Origin: Cupriavidus consociatus
Lineage (GTDB): Bacteria > Pseudomonadota > Gammaproteobacteria > Burkholderiales > Burkholderiaceae
Reading direction: 5' to 3'
NCBI RefSeq assembly: GCF_017814975.1
Contig: NZ_JAGIQA010000004.1
Location: forward strand, 1-64,000
DNA: 64,000 nucleotides
Positions 35,870 to 45,420 of this stretch are shown here, piece by piece. How positions within the stretch are numbered: position 1 is the stretch's first letter; the number at the start of each line of letters is the position of its first letter. Below the pieces are notes generated by a model, which did not search any database, had not been told where the DNA came from, and worked only from the letters and a program-made list of their open reading frames with translations. The position numbers were made by a program, and so were the translations under genes.

Positions 35870-37321
35870 TCACCGAACCTGCTCAACAACATCCTCACAA
35901 GGCGTCCCCATACTCGTATCCGGCGCCTGCCCCACCGCCTCCCCAGGATGCCCACCAGCAGGAAGAATATGGCTACGCCGCCAGCCGCCCGATTGGTAAT
36001 ACCCCACCGCCAGCACCAACGACACTAACGAACCCACAGGAAAGCTCCACCAGATCGCATCCGCGCCGATACGCTCGCCAAGCAGCCAGGCAAACGGCAA
36101 CCTGATCGCCCACATCGACAAGAACAAAATCACCAGTGGCGCCATTACCGCGCCCGTAGCACGCACCGTACCAAAGATCACGATCGTGAAGCCAAACAGA
36201 ATGAACGACCACAGCACCACTACATTGATATGCTGGGCGATGCCAATCGCGACGCTGTCGCCGCCAAGAAAGATGCCGAGCGAATTCCGGTTGAACAGGT
36301 AAATCAATCCGACCAGCGCTCCCGTCATCGCAACATTGAAAAGCAGCCCCACGCGCGTGATACGCGACACCCGTTGCCACAGCCCGGCCCCGACGTTCTG
36401 CGCGACCATGGACGACACGCTGGCGCCCACCGCCAACGCCGGCATCTGCACATACGTCCATAGCTGCGACGCCACCCCATAGGCCGCTGTCGTCTGCGAG
36501 CCATAAGCATTGACCAGCGCCATCATCACGATCGCCGACGACGAGATCACCACCATCTGCAAACCCATCGGCAATCCCTTCAATGCCAGCGCACGCAGGA
36601 TCGCCGGATCCGGGCGCAGCAGCGCAAGCTGGCCGCGGTGCAGCAGCAGGAAATGGCGACGCCGATAGAGCAGCACCATCATCGCCGCCAGGCTGGCCAG
36701 CTGCGCAATCAGCGTCGCCAGCGCCGACCCGGCAATCCCCATCGCCGGCAGCGGTCCGGCACCGAAGATCAGCACCGGGTTAAGCGCCACGTCCAGCACC
36801 ACCGACAACAACATGAACCAGAACGGCGTACGCGAATCCCCCGCGCCGCGCAGAGTCATCATCACGAAGTTGTAGAAGTACATGAACGGCAGCGCGAGGA
36901 AGATGATGCGCAGGTAGCTCACCGCGAGCGGCGCGGCATCTTCCGGCGTATGCATCGCCGCCAGGATGTCGGGCGTATAGGCAAAGCCGAGCACCGATGC
37001 CAGCACCGACAGCGCCACGAAGAACGTAGTGCTGGTCCCGACCACGCGCCGCGCCTCGTCCAGGTCGCGCGCGCCCACGGCCTGGCCGATCATGATGGTG
37101 TTGGCCATGCTGATGCCGAACACCACGCCCAGCAGGAAGAACAGGATGATGTTGGCGTTGGAGGTCGCCGTCAGCGCGGCTTCGCCGAGGAAGCGCCCGA
37201 CCCAGACCGAGTTGATCGAGGCGTTCAGCGATTGCAGGATATTGCTGCCGAGCACCGGCAGCGAGAACAGCAGCAGCGTGCGGCCGATCGGGCCTGTGGT
37301 CAGTCTGGCGTCTGGCTTCAT
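35870..37321 (-). CDS. MATE-family efflux transporter
   Basis: A 483-residue protein with about twelve membrane segments. It opens with LTTGPIGRTLLLFSLPVLGS and continues NASINSVWVGRFLGEAAL, typical of the DinF/NorM-like MATE superfamily. These exporters drive out drugs and metabolites with sodium or proton gradients. The C-terminal 35 residues form a polar tail. The start at 37321 gives MKPDARLTTGP; the frame to 37399 adds a Cys/Arg-rich segment unlike the family. It is monocistronic and divergent from the MHYT gene. Confidence 0.9.
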   Translation of the reverse strand: MKPDARLTTGPIGRTLLLFSLPVLGSNILQSLNASINSVWVGRFLGEAALTATSNANIILFFLLGVVFGISMANTIMIGQAVGARDLDEARRVVGTSTTFFVALSVLASVLGFAYTPDILAAMHTPEDAAPLAVSYLRIIFLALPFMYFYNFVMMTLRGAGDSRTPFWFMLLSVVLDVALNPVLIFGAGPLPAMGIAGSALATLIAQLASLAAMMVLLYRRRHFLLLHRGQLALLRPDPAILRALALKGLPMGLQMVVISSSAIVMMALVNAYGSQTTAAYGVASQLWTYVQMPALAVGASVSSMVAQNVGAGLWQRVSRITRVGLLFNVAMTGALVGLIYLFNRNSLGIFLGGDSVAIGIAQHINVVVLWSFILFGFTIVIFGTVRATGAVMAPLVILFLSMWAIRLPFAWLLGERIGADAIWWSFPVGSLVSLVLAVGYYQSGGWRRSHILPAGGHPGEAVGQAPDTSMGTPCEDVVEQVR

Positions 37322-37685
37322 GAGGTCTGGCGCGGTGCGGCAAGCAGCATGCGCTGCGCACGGGCACCGGCGATAGGGTAGGAGCGGAGCGGCTGGCAAT
37401 CCGGGCAGTCTATCGCCGCGAAGCAGGTGTCACAAGCGCGTGCCGAAACGCGCAGCCCTGCACTTCTACCTGAATGAGTTATTCCGGTGCGACGGTCGCT
37501 GCCGCATACTCGGCGCGGGGCAGCGCCTCGCGCAGGCGGTGCGCCTTGCTGGCGCGTCACGGATCGGCCCATAGAGGCTGCATGCGCCGCCGGCAGTTTT
37601 CTCTCCCGCAAGTCAGTCCGGCAGCAAACCGCGCGTACCGGCGTACGCGCGCTCTCAGTCGCGGTACCTTCGAGGAGATAGGGTC
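37322..37685. other. 364-base gap between the MATE and MHYT genes
   Basis: No credible gene. It must carry both divergent promoters, but I could not assign -35/-10 pairs with confidence. A palindrome at 37630-37651 lies in the MHYT leader. Confidence 0.55.
37630..37651. repeat. 9-4-9 palindrome in the leader of the MHYT gene
   Basis: Arms CGCGCGTAC and GTACGCGCG flank CGGC, 34 bases before the ATG. It could be an operator or an mRNA hairpin. Confidence 0.5.
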
Positions 37686-38468
37686 ATGTTTGTCGGTTTC
37701 CAGCCCGTTCCCGGCACCGTGGTGCCGTTCGCCTATGACTGGCCCATGGTGGTCCTGTCGTTCCTGATCTCGGTTTGCGGTGCCTACGTGGGCCTGCGCT
37801 GGTCGCGGCGCATACGGCTGCCCGACGGGCGGCTTGATGTTGACCGGCTGCTGTGCGCCAGCGTGGCGCTGGGTGGCGGTGCGGTCTGGTCGATGCATTT
37901 TATCGGCATGGTCGCGTACCAGACGCCGACGCACCGCGAGTTCGGCCTGTTCATGACGCTGGCTTCGCTGGCCGCGGTCATGCTGCTGGTCGGCGCCGGC
38001 CTGGCGCTGGCCTCGCGCCCGCGCGGCAGCCGCACCGACAATGTGGTGAAGGGCGGCGTGCTGACCGGGCTGGGCGTGGTGGCGATGCACTACACCGGCA
38101 TGGCGGCGATTCGCTCCAATACGCGCTTCGACTGGGACCTGGGCGTGATCGCACTGTCGGCGGTGATTGCCGTCGTGGTGTCGGTGGTGGCGCTGTGGCT
38201 GGCCACCACGGTGAAGACGCGCGGCAAGCAGCTGGCCGCGGCGGTGGTGATGGGCGTGGCGGTCTGCGGCATGCACTACACCGGCATGTCCGCCGGCACC
38301 ATGGTCTGCACCAGCCCCACCTATGCGCCCAGCCTGTTCGCCATCGAGGGCGACAGCATCGGCTATGCGGTGTTCGGCCTGACGCTGATCACGCTGCTGG
38401 TGATCCTGGTGGTGGAAGCCACCCGCACCGGCGCCCCCGCGGCGGCCCGCCCGCGCGACCTGGCCTGA
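37686..38468 (+). CDS. MHYT-domain membrane sensor protein
   Basis: A 260-residue protein with seven predicted membrane helices. Three copies of the MHYT motif are visible: SMHFIGM, AMHYTGM and GMHYTGM. The motif is proposed to bind copper and sense a gas such as oxygen, CO or NO. In most proteins MHYT is fused to GGDEF/EAL or kinase domains; here it stands alone, with only a short cytoplasmic tail. GAGGAGATAGGGTC precedes the start. Confidence 0.9.
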   Translation: MFVGFQPVPGTVVPFAYDWPMVVLSFLISVCGAYVGLRWSRRIRLPDGRLDVDRLLCASVALGGGAVWSMHFIGMVAYQTPTHREFGLFMTLASLAAVMLLVGAGLALASRPRGSRTDNVVKGGVLTGLGVVAMHYTGMAAIRSNTRFDWDLGVIALSAVIAVVVSVVALWLATTVKTRGKQLAAAVVMGVAVCGMHYTGMSAGTMVCTSPTYAPSLFAIEGDSIGYAVFGLTLITLLVILVVEATRTGAPAAARPRDLA

Positions 38469-38691
38469 GGACCGCGGGCGCGGCCCGTTCCAGCCCGCAT
38501 CCTCCTTGGCGTTGGCGAAGGACGGGTGCCGCACTTTCGTCCCTGCTGCGCCCGCTCCCGGGCGCAGCGTCCACTGCATGATCGCCGCAGTCGCGGTAAG
38601 CTTGCGTTTTTCACTGACGGCCGCGGCCGCGGGATTGCCCGCCGCCGCGGCCTTGACCTTCGCCCATCGAACGCCACCAAGGAGAACACGC

Positions 38692-40131
38692 ATGTACCAG
38701 GATCTCGCCCTCTATATCGACGGTGAATTCATCAAGGGAGGCGACAGGCGCGAGCAGGACGTCATCAATCCGGCCACCGAGGAAGTGCTGGGCAAGCTGC
38801 CGCACGCAAGCCGCGCCGACCTGGACCGCGCGCTCGCCGCGGCGCAGCGCGCGTTCGAGACGTGGAAGAAGTCCTCGCCGCTGGAACGCGGCAAGATCCT
38901 GCGCCGCGTGGGCGAGCTGGCCCGCGAGCGCGCGAAGGAGATCGGCCGCAATATCACGCTGGACCAGGGCAAGCCGCTGGCCGAAGCCATCGGCGAGATC
39001 ATGGTCTGCGCCGAGCATGCCGACTGGCACGCCGAGGAATGCCGGCGCATCTACGGCCGCGTGATTCCGCCGCGCCAGCCCAATGTGCGGCAGATTGTGG
39101 TGCGCGAACCGATCGGGGTCTGCGCCGCGTTTACGCCGTGGAACTTTCCGTTCAACCAGGCGATCCGCAAGATCGTCGCCGCGGTAGGCGCGGGCTGCAC
39201 GCTGATCCTGAAGGGTCCGGAGGACTCGCCCAGCGCGGTGGTGGCGCTGGCCCAGCTGTTCCATGACGCCGGCCTGCCGCCGGGGGTCCTGAACATCGTC
39301 TGGGGCGTGCCCAGCGAAGTATCGACCTACCTGATCGAATCGCCGATCGTGCGCAAGATCTCGTTCACCGGCTCGGTGCCGGTGGGCAAGCAGCTGGCAG
39401 CGCTGGCCGGCGCGCACATGAAGCGCGTGACCATGGAACTGGGCGGACATTCGCCGGTGCTGGTGTTCGACGACGCCGACATCGAGCCCGCCGCCGAGAT
39501 GCTGGCGCGCTTCAAGCTGCGCAATGCCGGCCAGGTGTGCGTGTCGCCGACGCGCTTCTACGTCCAGGAAAAAGCCTATGACAAGTTCCTGGCGCGCTTC
39601 ACCGAGGTGATCGGCTCGATCAAGGTCGGCAACGGCCTGGACGACGGCACCCAGATGGGCCCGCTGGCGCATGAACGCCGCGTGCTGTCGATGGAGCAGT
39701 TCCTGGACGATGCCAGCCAGCGCGGCGGCAAGGTGGTGGCCGGTGGCTCGCGCATCAGCGCCCTCGGCAACGACAAGGGCTATTTCTTCGCGCCGACCGT
39801 GGTGACCGACCTGCCCGACGATTCGCGCCTGATGACCGACGAGCCGTTCGGCCCGGTGGCGCCGGTCACGCGCTTCAAGGACACCGCCGAGGTGCTGCGC
39901 CGCGCCAACAGCCTGCCCTTCGGCCTGGCCTCCTATGTGTTCACCAATTCGCTGAAGACGGCGACTGAGGTTTCCAACGGGCTGGAAGCGGGCATGGTCA
40001 ACATCAACCACTTCGGCATGGCGCTGGCCGAGACGCCGTTCGGCGGCATCAAGGACTCGGGCATCGGCAGCGAGGGTGGCCTGGAGACGTTCGACGGCTA
40101 CCTGGTGACCAAGTTCATCACCCAGGTCTGA
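38692..40131 (+). CDS. NAD(P)-dependent aldehyde dehydrogenase (succinate-semialdehyde-like)
   Basis: A 479-residue ALDH. Visible marks are the cofactor-binding [14 protein letters not shown], the general base E in [12 protein letters not shown], the catalytic C in [12 protein letters not shown], and EPFGPVAPV. It most resembles the succinate/glutarate-semialdehyde branch. The ATG at 38692 follows AAGGAGAACACGC; the longer frame has no supporting site. The physiological aldehyde is unknown. The gene is convergent with the oxidase operon, and a hairpin lies between the two stops. Confidence 0.9.
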   Translation: MYQDLALYIDGEFIKGGDRREQDVINPATEEVLGKLPHASRADLDRALAAAQRAFETWKKSSPLERGKILRRVGELARERAKEIGRNITLDQGKPLAEAIGEIMVCAEHADWHAEECRRIYGRVIPPRQPNVRQIVVREPIGVCAAFTPWNFPFNQAIRKIVAAVGAGCTLILKGPEDSPSAVVALAQLFHDAGLPPGVLNIVWGVPSEVSTYLIESPIVRKISFTGSVPVGKQLAALAGAHMKRVTMELGGHSPVLVFDDADIEPAAEMLARFKLRNAGQVCVSPTRFYVQEKAYDKFLARFTEVIGSIKVGNGLDDGTQMGPLAHERRVLSMEQFLDDASQRGGKVVAGGSRISALGNDKGYFFAPTVVTDLPDDSRLMTDEPFGPVAPVTRFKDTAEVLRRANSLPFGLASYVFTNSLKTATEVSNGLEAGMVNINHFGMALAETPFGGIKDSGIGSEGGLETFDGYLVTKFITQV

Positions 40132-40180
40132 AGCCAAAGGGCGGTAACAGCACGGCGGCAACAGCCACTGAGGCGGCCTG

Positions 40181-40208
40181 CCGCCGGCTTCCTCCCGGGA
40201 GCCGGCGG
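40181..40208. terminator. Hairpin between convergent genes, possible terminator
   Basis: CCGCCGGCT and AGCCGGCGG form a 9-base stem between the aldehyde dehydrogenase stop and the end of the oxidase operon. No T-run follows on either strand. Confidence 0.35.
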
Positions 40209-40219
40209 CGCCCTCCCCG

Positions 40220-40606
40220 TCAGCGGAAGAAGATGCCGCGCGTCAGGAACGTATAGTTCGCTTCTTCCGCCATCAGCCAGACCAGCACCAGCAGGCACAG
40301 CGGCGGGACCAGGATGGCGCAGATCAGCGCCATGCGTTCCCATGCCATATGCATGAACACCGCCACGATCAGCCCCGCCTTCAGCGCCATGAACACCAGG
40401 ATCAGCGTCCAGCGCAGGTAGCCGGTGACATGGAAATAGTCGACCAGGTAGGACAGCGTCGACAGCACGAACAGCAACAGCCAGATCTTCAGGTACAGCC
40501 CGATGGGATGCTGCTGGCCGCTATGCGCGCCGGCATGGCCGGGCTCGTGCGCGGCCGGCGGCGTGGGCGTCGTAGAGCCTGCGGGGGATGCGGGAGTCGA
40601 TGCCAT
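40220..40606 (-). CDS. Cytochrome c oxidase subunit IV-type membrane protein
   Basis: A 128-residue protein with a polar Pro/Thr/His-rich N-terminus and three hydrophobic helices (YLKIWLLLFVLSTLSYLVDY, LILVFMALKAGLIVAVFMHM, ALICAILVPPLCLLVLVWLM). The pattern matches the small CyoD/CoxD-like subunit of heme-copper oxidases. The ATG at 40606 is preceded by GAGGG; a GTG at 40618 that overlaps the previous stop in GTGA is an alternative. It is the last gene of the oxidase operon. Confidence 0.8.
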   Translation of the reverse strand: MASTPASPAGSTTPTPPAAHEPGHAGAHSGQQHPIGLYLKIWLLLFVLSTLSYLVDYFHVTGYLRWTLILVFMALKAGLIVAVFMHMAWERMALICAILVPPLCLLVLVWLMAEEANYTFLTRGIFFR

Positions 40607-40614
40607 GGCCGCCC

Positions 40615-41316
40615 TCACCAGAGATAGAACAACGCAAAGATGAATACCCAGACCAGGTCAACGAAGTGCCAGTACAACCCGGCGATCTCGACGATCTGGT
40701 AGTTGCCGGTGGCTTCGTAGCGCCCGCGCAGTACACGCGTGGCCACCACCAGCAGGTAGATCACGCCGCACGACACGTGCAGGCCGTGAAAGCCGGTGAT
40801 CATGAAGAAAGTCGAGCCGAACTGCGCCGCGCCCATCGGGTTGCTCCATGGCCGCACGCCCTCGTCGACGATCAGCTTGGTCCATTCGAACGCCTGCATG
40901 CCGACGAACAGCATGCCGAACAGCGCGGTCACCAGCATCAGCAGCGCGCATTCCCGGCGCGCGCGCCGGTAGGCGAAGTTGACCGCCATCGCCATGGTGC
41001 CGCTGCTGGTAATCAGCACGAAGGTCATGATGGCAATCAGCAGCAACGGAATATCGGCGCCGCCTACGTGCAGCGCGAACACCTCGCTGGGATTCGGCCA
41101 CGGCACCGTGGTCGCCATGCGCACCGACATATAGCCGGTCAGGAAGCAGCTGAAGACAAAGGTGTCGGACAGCAGGAAGATCCACATCATGGTCTTGCCC
41201 CACGACACCTTGAAGGCCTGCTGGTCCGACGACCAGTCCGCCAGCAGGCCGCGCATGCCGCCTGGCGGCGAGGCCGCAGGAGGCGTGGCCGATGGTGAAG
41301 ACAGTTGCGTTGACAT
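40615..41316 (-). CDS. ctaE: Cytochrome c oxidase subunit III
   Basis: A 233-residue protein with five hydrophobic helices after a polar N-terminus. Subunit III marks include FLLSDTFVFSCFLTGYMSVR, the TGFHGLHVSCGVIYL helix and LYWHFVDLVWVFIF near the end. This is the short, CyoC-like form without the first two helices of mitochondrial COX3. AGGAGG lies 8 bases before the ATG at 41316. It is the second of two subunit III genes in the operon. Confidence 0.9.
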   Translation of the reverse strand: MSTQLSSPSATPPAASPPGGMRGLLADWSSDQQAFKVSWGKTMMWIFLLSDTFVFSCFLTGYMSVRMATTVPWPNPSEVFALHVGGADIPLLLIAIMTFVLITSSGTMAMAVNFAYRRARRECALLMLVTALFGMLFVGMQAFEWTKLIVDEGVRPWSNPMGAAQFGSTFFMITGFHGLHVSCGVIYLLVVATRVLRGRYEATGNYQIVEIAGLYWHFVDLVWVFIFALFYLW

Positions 41317-41349
41317 GCCGCTCACCTCCTCTTCTGCGTGCGTGCCCGT

Positions 41350-41997
41350 CTAGGCCGTGCCGCAGAGATAGCGCACCAGCTCGGGCGTGAGCCAGCCCAG
41401 CGCCGCCAGCAGCACCACCCATACCGCCAGCAGGAAATGCCAGTAACGTGCGCACAGCCGCATGCGCAGCACGGCCCTTTCGCCACTGCCGCGCGCGGCA
41501 ACCGCGAAGCCCCAGCCCACAAGCCCGCCCAGCACGTGCAGGCCGTGCATGGCCGTCAGCAGGTAGAAGAAGCTGCCCGCGGGATTGCCCGCCGGCATGA
41601 CCTGCATCGCGCCCAGCGCCTGCCATGCCCACAGCTGCGAAACCACGAAGGCGGCCGCGCCGAGGCCGCCCAGCCGCAGCGCCAGCCGGGCCACGCCCAT
41701 GCTGCCGCGGCGCGCCGCGCGCGACGCCACCTCCATCGCCACGCTGCCGGCGGCCAGCAGTGCCGTGGACAGCCACACCTGCCACGGCAGCGCGATGCGG
41801 TGCCAGTCCGGGCTGTCCATGCGCAGCGCATAAGCGGTCAGGAACAGCGCAAACAGCGATGTGACCACGCCCATGAACACCCACAGGCCGATGCTTGCCG
41901 GCGACCGCCGCTGCGGGTGGCGGTGCGCGGCATTCTCGCCGGAGGGATTGCCGCCGAAGTCGTCGCGGCTGACCTTGTAGACGGCGTCGGCGTTCAT
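41350..41997 (-). CDS. Second, divergent cytochrome c oxidase subunit III-like protein
   Basis: A 215-residue membrane protein with about five helices and the subunit III pattern LTAMHGLHVLGGLVGWG and RYWHFLLAVWVVLLAALGWL near the C-terminus. It retains the HGLHV and YWHF positions but is otherwise diverged from the gene after it. The start overlaps the ctaD stop by 4 bases. It may assemble with the oxidase beside, or in place of, the canonical subunit. Confidence 0.82.
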   Translation of the reverse strand: MNADAVYKVSRDDFGGNPSGENAAHRHPQRRSPASIGLWVFMGVVTSLFALFLTAYALRMDSPDWHRIALPWQVWLSTALLAAGSVAMEVASRAARRGSMGVARLALRLGGLGAAAFVVSQLWAWQALGAMQVMPAGNPAGSFFYLLTAMHGLHVLGGLVGWGFAVAARGSGERAVLRMRLCARYWHFLLAVWVVLLAALGWLTPELVRYLCGTA

Positions 41998-43751
41998 GCT
42001 ACGGCTCCGCGTCTGGCGTGGGGTTCAGGCTCCGACCCGCCCGCTTCGGGCGGCGCGTTCTGCGCGATGAAGTCCTCCGGCGCACCCGGCACGCTGTAGG
42101 CATAGGCCCAGCGGTACACCACCGGCAGGTGCGGGCCCCAGTTGCCGTGCACCGGCGGCGTCTGCGGCGTCTGCCACTCCAGCGAGGCCGCGCGCCACGG
42201 GTTGCCGTCGGTCTTCTGGCCACGGCGCAGGCTCCACACCAGGTTATAGACAAAGAGCAGCTGTGCCGTGGCGACCACGAAGGCCGCCACCGAGATGTAC
42301 ATGTTCATCACATGCGCGGATTCGGGGATGAAGGCATAGTTCTCCCATGCGTAGTAGCGCCGGGGCATGCCCAGCACGCCGAGATAGTGCATCGGGAAGA
42401 AGATGGCGTAGGTGCCGATGAAGGTGATCCAGAAATGCACGCGGCCCATGGTGTCATTGAGCATGCGGCCCGTCACCTTGGGATACCAGTGGTAGATGCC
42501 GCCGAACACCACCAGGATCGGCGACACGCCCATCACCATGTGAAAGTGCGCCACCACGAAGTACGTGTTCGACAGCGGGATATCCACGCTGACATTGCCC
42601 AGGAACAGCCCGGTCAGCCCGCCGATGACAAAGGTGCTGATGAATGCGATCGCGAACAGCATCGGCACCGAGAAATGGATGTCGCCGCGCCATAGCGTGA
42701 TGACCCAGTTGTAGACCTTGATCGCGGTGGGCACGGCGATGATCAGCGTGGTGGTGGCAAAGAAGAAGCCGAAGTACGGATTCATGCCGCTGACGAACAT
42801 ATGGTGCGCCCACACCACCACCGACAGCACGCCGATCGCCAGGATCGCCCACACCATGGTGCGATAGCCGAAGATGCTCTTGCGCGCATGCACGCTGACC
42901 AGGTCGGAGACGATGCCGAAGGCCGGCAGCGCGACGATATACACCTCGGGGTGGCCGAAGAACCAGAACAGGTGCTGGAACAGCAGCGGGCTGCCGCCCT
43001 TGTAGTTGAGCTGCTGGCCCATCGACACCATCGCGGGCATGAAAAAGCTGGTGCCCAGGGTCTTGTCCAGCAGCATCATCACCGCGGACACGAACAGCGC
43101 CGGGAACGCCAGCAGCGCCAGGATGGTGGCCATGAAGATGCCCCACACCGACAGCGGCATGCGCAGCAGCGTCATGCCCTCGGTGCGTGCCTGCAGCACG
43201 GTGGTGACGTAGTTCAGGCCGCCCATCGTCGCCGCGACGATAAAGATCGCCAGCGACACCAGCATCAGGATGATGCCCCAGTCATGCCCCGGCGTGCCGG
43301 GCAGGATGGCCTGCGGCGGGTACAGCGTCCAGCCCGCGCCGGTGGGCCCGCCCGGCACGAAGAAACTGGCCAGCAGCACGATCACCGACAGCAGGTAGAC
43401 CCAGAAGCTGAGCATGTTGAGGAAGGGAAACACCATGTCGCGCGCGCCTACCATCAGCGGGATCAGGTAGTTGCCGAAACCGCCCAGGAACAGCGCGGTC
43501 AGCAGGTAGATCACCATGATCATTCCGTGCATGGTGACGAACTGGTAGTAGCGGTTGACGTCGATAAACTCGAAGCGCCCCGGGAAACCCAGCTGCATCC
43601 GCATCAGGTTGGACAACGCCACGCCCACCAGCCCGACCACGATCGCCACGATGGTGTACTGCACGGCGATCACCTTGTGGTCCTGGCTCCAGACATAGCG
43701 GGTCCAGAAGCTCTGCGGCGCGTGATGGGCGGCATCGTCGGCGTAAGCCAT
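41994..43751 (-). CDS. ctaD: Cytochrome c oxidase subunit I
   Basis: A 585-residue protein with twelve membrane helices. Heme and copper ligands are in TMHGMIMV, WFFGHPEVYIVALP, WAHHMFVSG and VAHFHMVMG. The HPEVY motif includes the D-channel Glu, GARDMVFP holds the entry Asp, and PTAIKVYNW carries the K-channel Lys, which places it in the A1 class. It reduces oxygen to water and pumps protons. The start at 43751 follows GAGGAG; the frame to 43973 runs into ctaC. Confidence 0.95.
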   Translation of the reverse strand: MAYADDAAHHAPQSFWTRYVWSQDHKVIAVQYTIVAIVVGLVGVALSNLMRMQLGFPGRFEFIDVNRYYQFVTMHGMIMVIYLLTALFLGGFGNYLIPLMVGARDMVFPFLNMLSFWVYLLSVIVLLASFFVPGGPTGAGWTLYPPQAILPGTPGHDWGIILMLVSLAIFIVAATMGGLNYVTTVLQARTEGMTLLRMPLSVWGIFMATILALLAFPALFVSAVMMLLDKTLGTSFFMPAMVSMGQQLNYKGGSPLLFQHLFWFFGHPEVYIVALPAFGIVSDLVSVHARKSIFGYRTMVWAILAIGVLSVVVWAHHMFVSGMNPYFGFFFATTTLIIAVPTAIKVYNWVITLWRGDIHFSVPMLFAIAFISTFVIGGLTGLFLGNVSVDIPLSNTYFVVAHFHMVMGVSPILVVFGGIYHWYPKVTGRMLNDTMGRVHFWITFIGTYAIFFPMHYLGVLGMPRRYYAWENYAFIPESAHVMNMYISVAAFVVATAQLLFVYNLVWSLRRGQKTDGNPWRAASLEWQTPQTPPVHGNWGPHLPVVYRWAYAYSVPGAPEDFIAQNAPPEAGGSEPEPHARRGAVA

Positions 43752-43761
43752 GCGGGTCTCC

Positions 43762-45102
43762 TCACTTGCGTGGCGGCGCGGGCGCCGCGCCAGGCGGCAC
43801 GGCCACCGCGGTCGAGGTCGTATAGGTGCCTGAGGCAGCGCCAGGGGATGGCGCGGGCGCGGCCGTGCCGGCTGCTGCGGTCGTGGCGGCACTGGTGGCG
43901 GCAGCGGGCGCGCCTGGCGCCGCGGCCTCCGGTGCAGGGGCACCGGTGGTCCCTGCCGACTTGATATATGCAATCAGCGCAGTGGTCTCGTCCTCGCTCA
44001 TCGGCAGCTTGGGCATCACCGGACCGAAGCCCTTCACTAGGCGCGCTTGCGGGTCCGTGATCTCCTTGTGCAGGAAGGCGTCGTCGACCGGCGCGCTGCT
44101 GCCGTCGGCAAAGGACTCGGTCTTGCCGTACAGGCCCTTCCAGGTCGGGCCCACGCTGGGATTGCCGTCGATGCTGTGGCACGCGGTGCAGCCCTTGCTT
44201 TGCGCCAGCGCGCGGCCCTTTTCCACCATGCCGGCGTCGCCGGCGGCGCCCGGCGCTGCGGCGGCCATCGCCGCCGGCGGGGCCGCGGCCTTCGCCAGCG
44301 CCATCGCAAAGGTCTGCTGCTTCGCCAGCCAGGCTTCGTACGCGGCGGGTTCGTCCACCACCACGATGCCGCGCATGTTGTAGTGCCCCACGCCGCACAA
44401 CTGCGCGCACAGGACTTCAAAGCGTCCCGTTTGCGTCGGTGTGAACCAGAACGACGTCACCATGCCCGGCACCATGTTCATGCGCGCGCGGAACTGCGGC
44501 ACGTAGAAGTCATGCAGCACGTCCTTGGAGCGCAGCAGCACTTTCACCGGCTTGTTCAGCGGCAGGTGTACCTCCGGCCCCACGATGACGATGTTGTCCT
44601 GTCCGCGCGGGTCGTCCGGGTCAAGTCCCAGCGGATTGGCACCGGTGATGAAGCGCGGGTCGGTGGCACCCAGCTCGCCGCTCTTGCCGGGAAAGCGGAA
44701 CGCCCACGACCATTGCTGGCCAACCACCTCCAGCACCATCGCCTCGCGCGGCGGGCGCACATAGTCGGCGTAGACGAACAGGCCCGGCGCCAGCAACGCC
44801 ACCACGCCAAGCGTCGTGCCGCCGATCAGCCACCACTCGAGCTTGGGGTTTTCGGGCTCATAAGCGGCGCGGTGGCCGGTACCGCCATTGGGATGCGGCG
44901 CATTGTGCCGGTAGCGCCAGACGATGTAGCCGACGAACAGGTTGATGACGACGAAGAATATCCCGGTGATGACGAGGGTAATGGTCAGCGTGTCGTCCAT
45001 CTGCTTCCAGTTGGACGCCAGCGGGGTCGCCCACCACGGGCTCAGGAAATGGAAGAGCACCGAAGCGACGACGATGACGACGAGTGCAATGGCCAACGCC
45101 AT
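43762..45102 (-). CDS. ctaC: Cytochrome c oxidase subunit II fused to cytochrome c (caa3-type)
   Basis: A 446-residue fusion. Three hydrophobic segments (about 2-20, 40-60, 90-112) precede the CuA domain, one more than usual. CuA ligands are H197, C232, C236, H240 and M243 in LCAQLCGVGHYNM; the usual CxELC Glu is Gln here. A heme c site CTACH (305-309) with axial Met in PVMPKLPM follows, so electrons can be delivered within the chain. An Ala/Pro/Thr tail ends the protein. The ATG at 45102 follows GAGGAGGAGG. It is the first gene of the operon. Confidence 0.93.
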   Translation of the reverse strand: MALAIALVVIVVASVLFHFLSPWWATPLASNWKQMDDTLTITLVITGIFFVVINLFVGYIVWRYRHNAPHPNGGTGHRAAYEPENPKLEWWLIGGTTLGVVALLAPGLFVYADYVRPPREAMVLEVVGQQWSWAFRFPGKSGELGATDPRFITGANPLGLDPDDPRGQDNIVIVGPEVHLPLNKPVKVLLRSKDVLHDFYVPQFRARMNMVPGMVTSFWFTPTQTGRFEVLCAQLCGVGHYNMRGIVVVDEPAAYEAWLAKQQTFAMALAKAAAPPAAMAAAAPGAAGDAGMVEKGRALAQSKGCTACHSIDGNPSVGPTWKGLYGKTESFADGSSAPVDDAFLHKEITDPQARLVKGFGPVMPKLPMSEDETTALIAYIKSAGTTGAPAPEAAAPGAPAAATSAATTAAAGTAAPAPSPGAASGTYTTSTAVAVPPGAAPAPPRK

Positions 45103-45420
45103 AACCACCCTCCTCCTCGCGCGCGGCGAGGGATGCGGAAGTCACGCAGGTTAGATAAGACTAGTGCATGCCGTCAGGTCACTGCAAGGCGACATGGCGG
45201 GCCAATGCGTGCCGCCATGCACAAGCGGCCCGCCGAGAAAAAGCGGCGGCAAGGAACCCTCGGTTCCCTGCCGCCGCCATGTTCGCGCGCGGATCCGCGT
45301 AGCGGCCAAAGCGCGCTGGAAACGTGCATGCGTCTTGCCGTGCCGTTCGGGCACGATCCCCGGGTTAAAAAAACCTCGATTCGGCCGCTGAGCGCTGCGG
45401 CTAAATCTAAATGCGTCACC
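45103..45420. other. 318-base gap holding the oxidase operon leader and a terminator
   Basis: Contains the strong minus-strand terminator at 45236-45275 and, nearer ctaC, the presumed oxidase promoter. A TTGCAG/TAGTCT pair with 18 bases between is the best candidate but weak. No gene is seen. Confidence 0.55.
45236..45275 (-). terminator. Intrinsic terminator of the leftward membrane-protein gene
   Basis: On the minus strand GGCGGCA and GGAACC pair with GGTTCC and TGCCGCC around a 3-base loop, with one mismatch, followed by CGCTTTTT. It isolates the upstream gene from ctaC. Confidence 0.85.
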
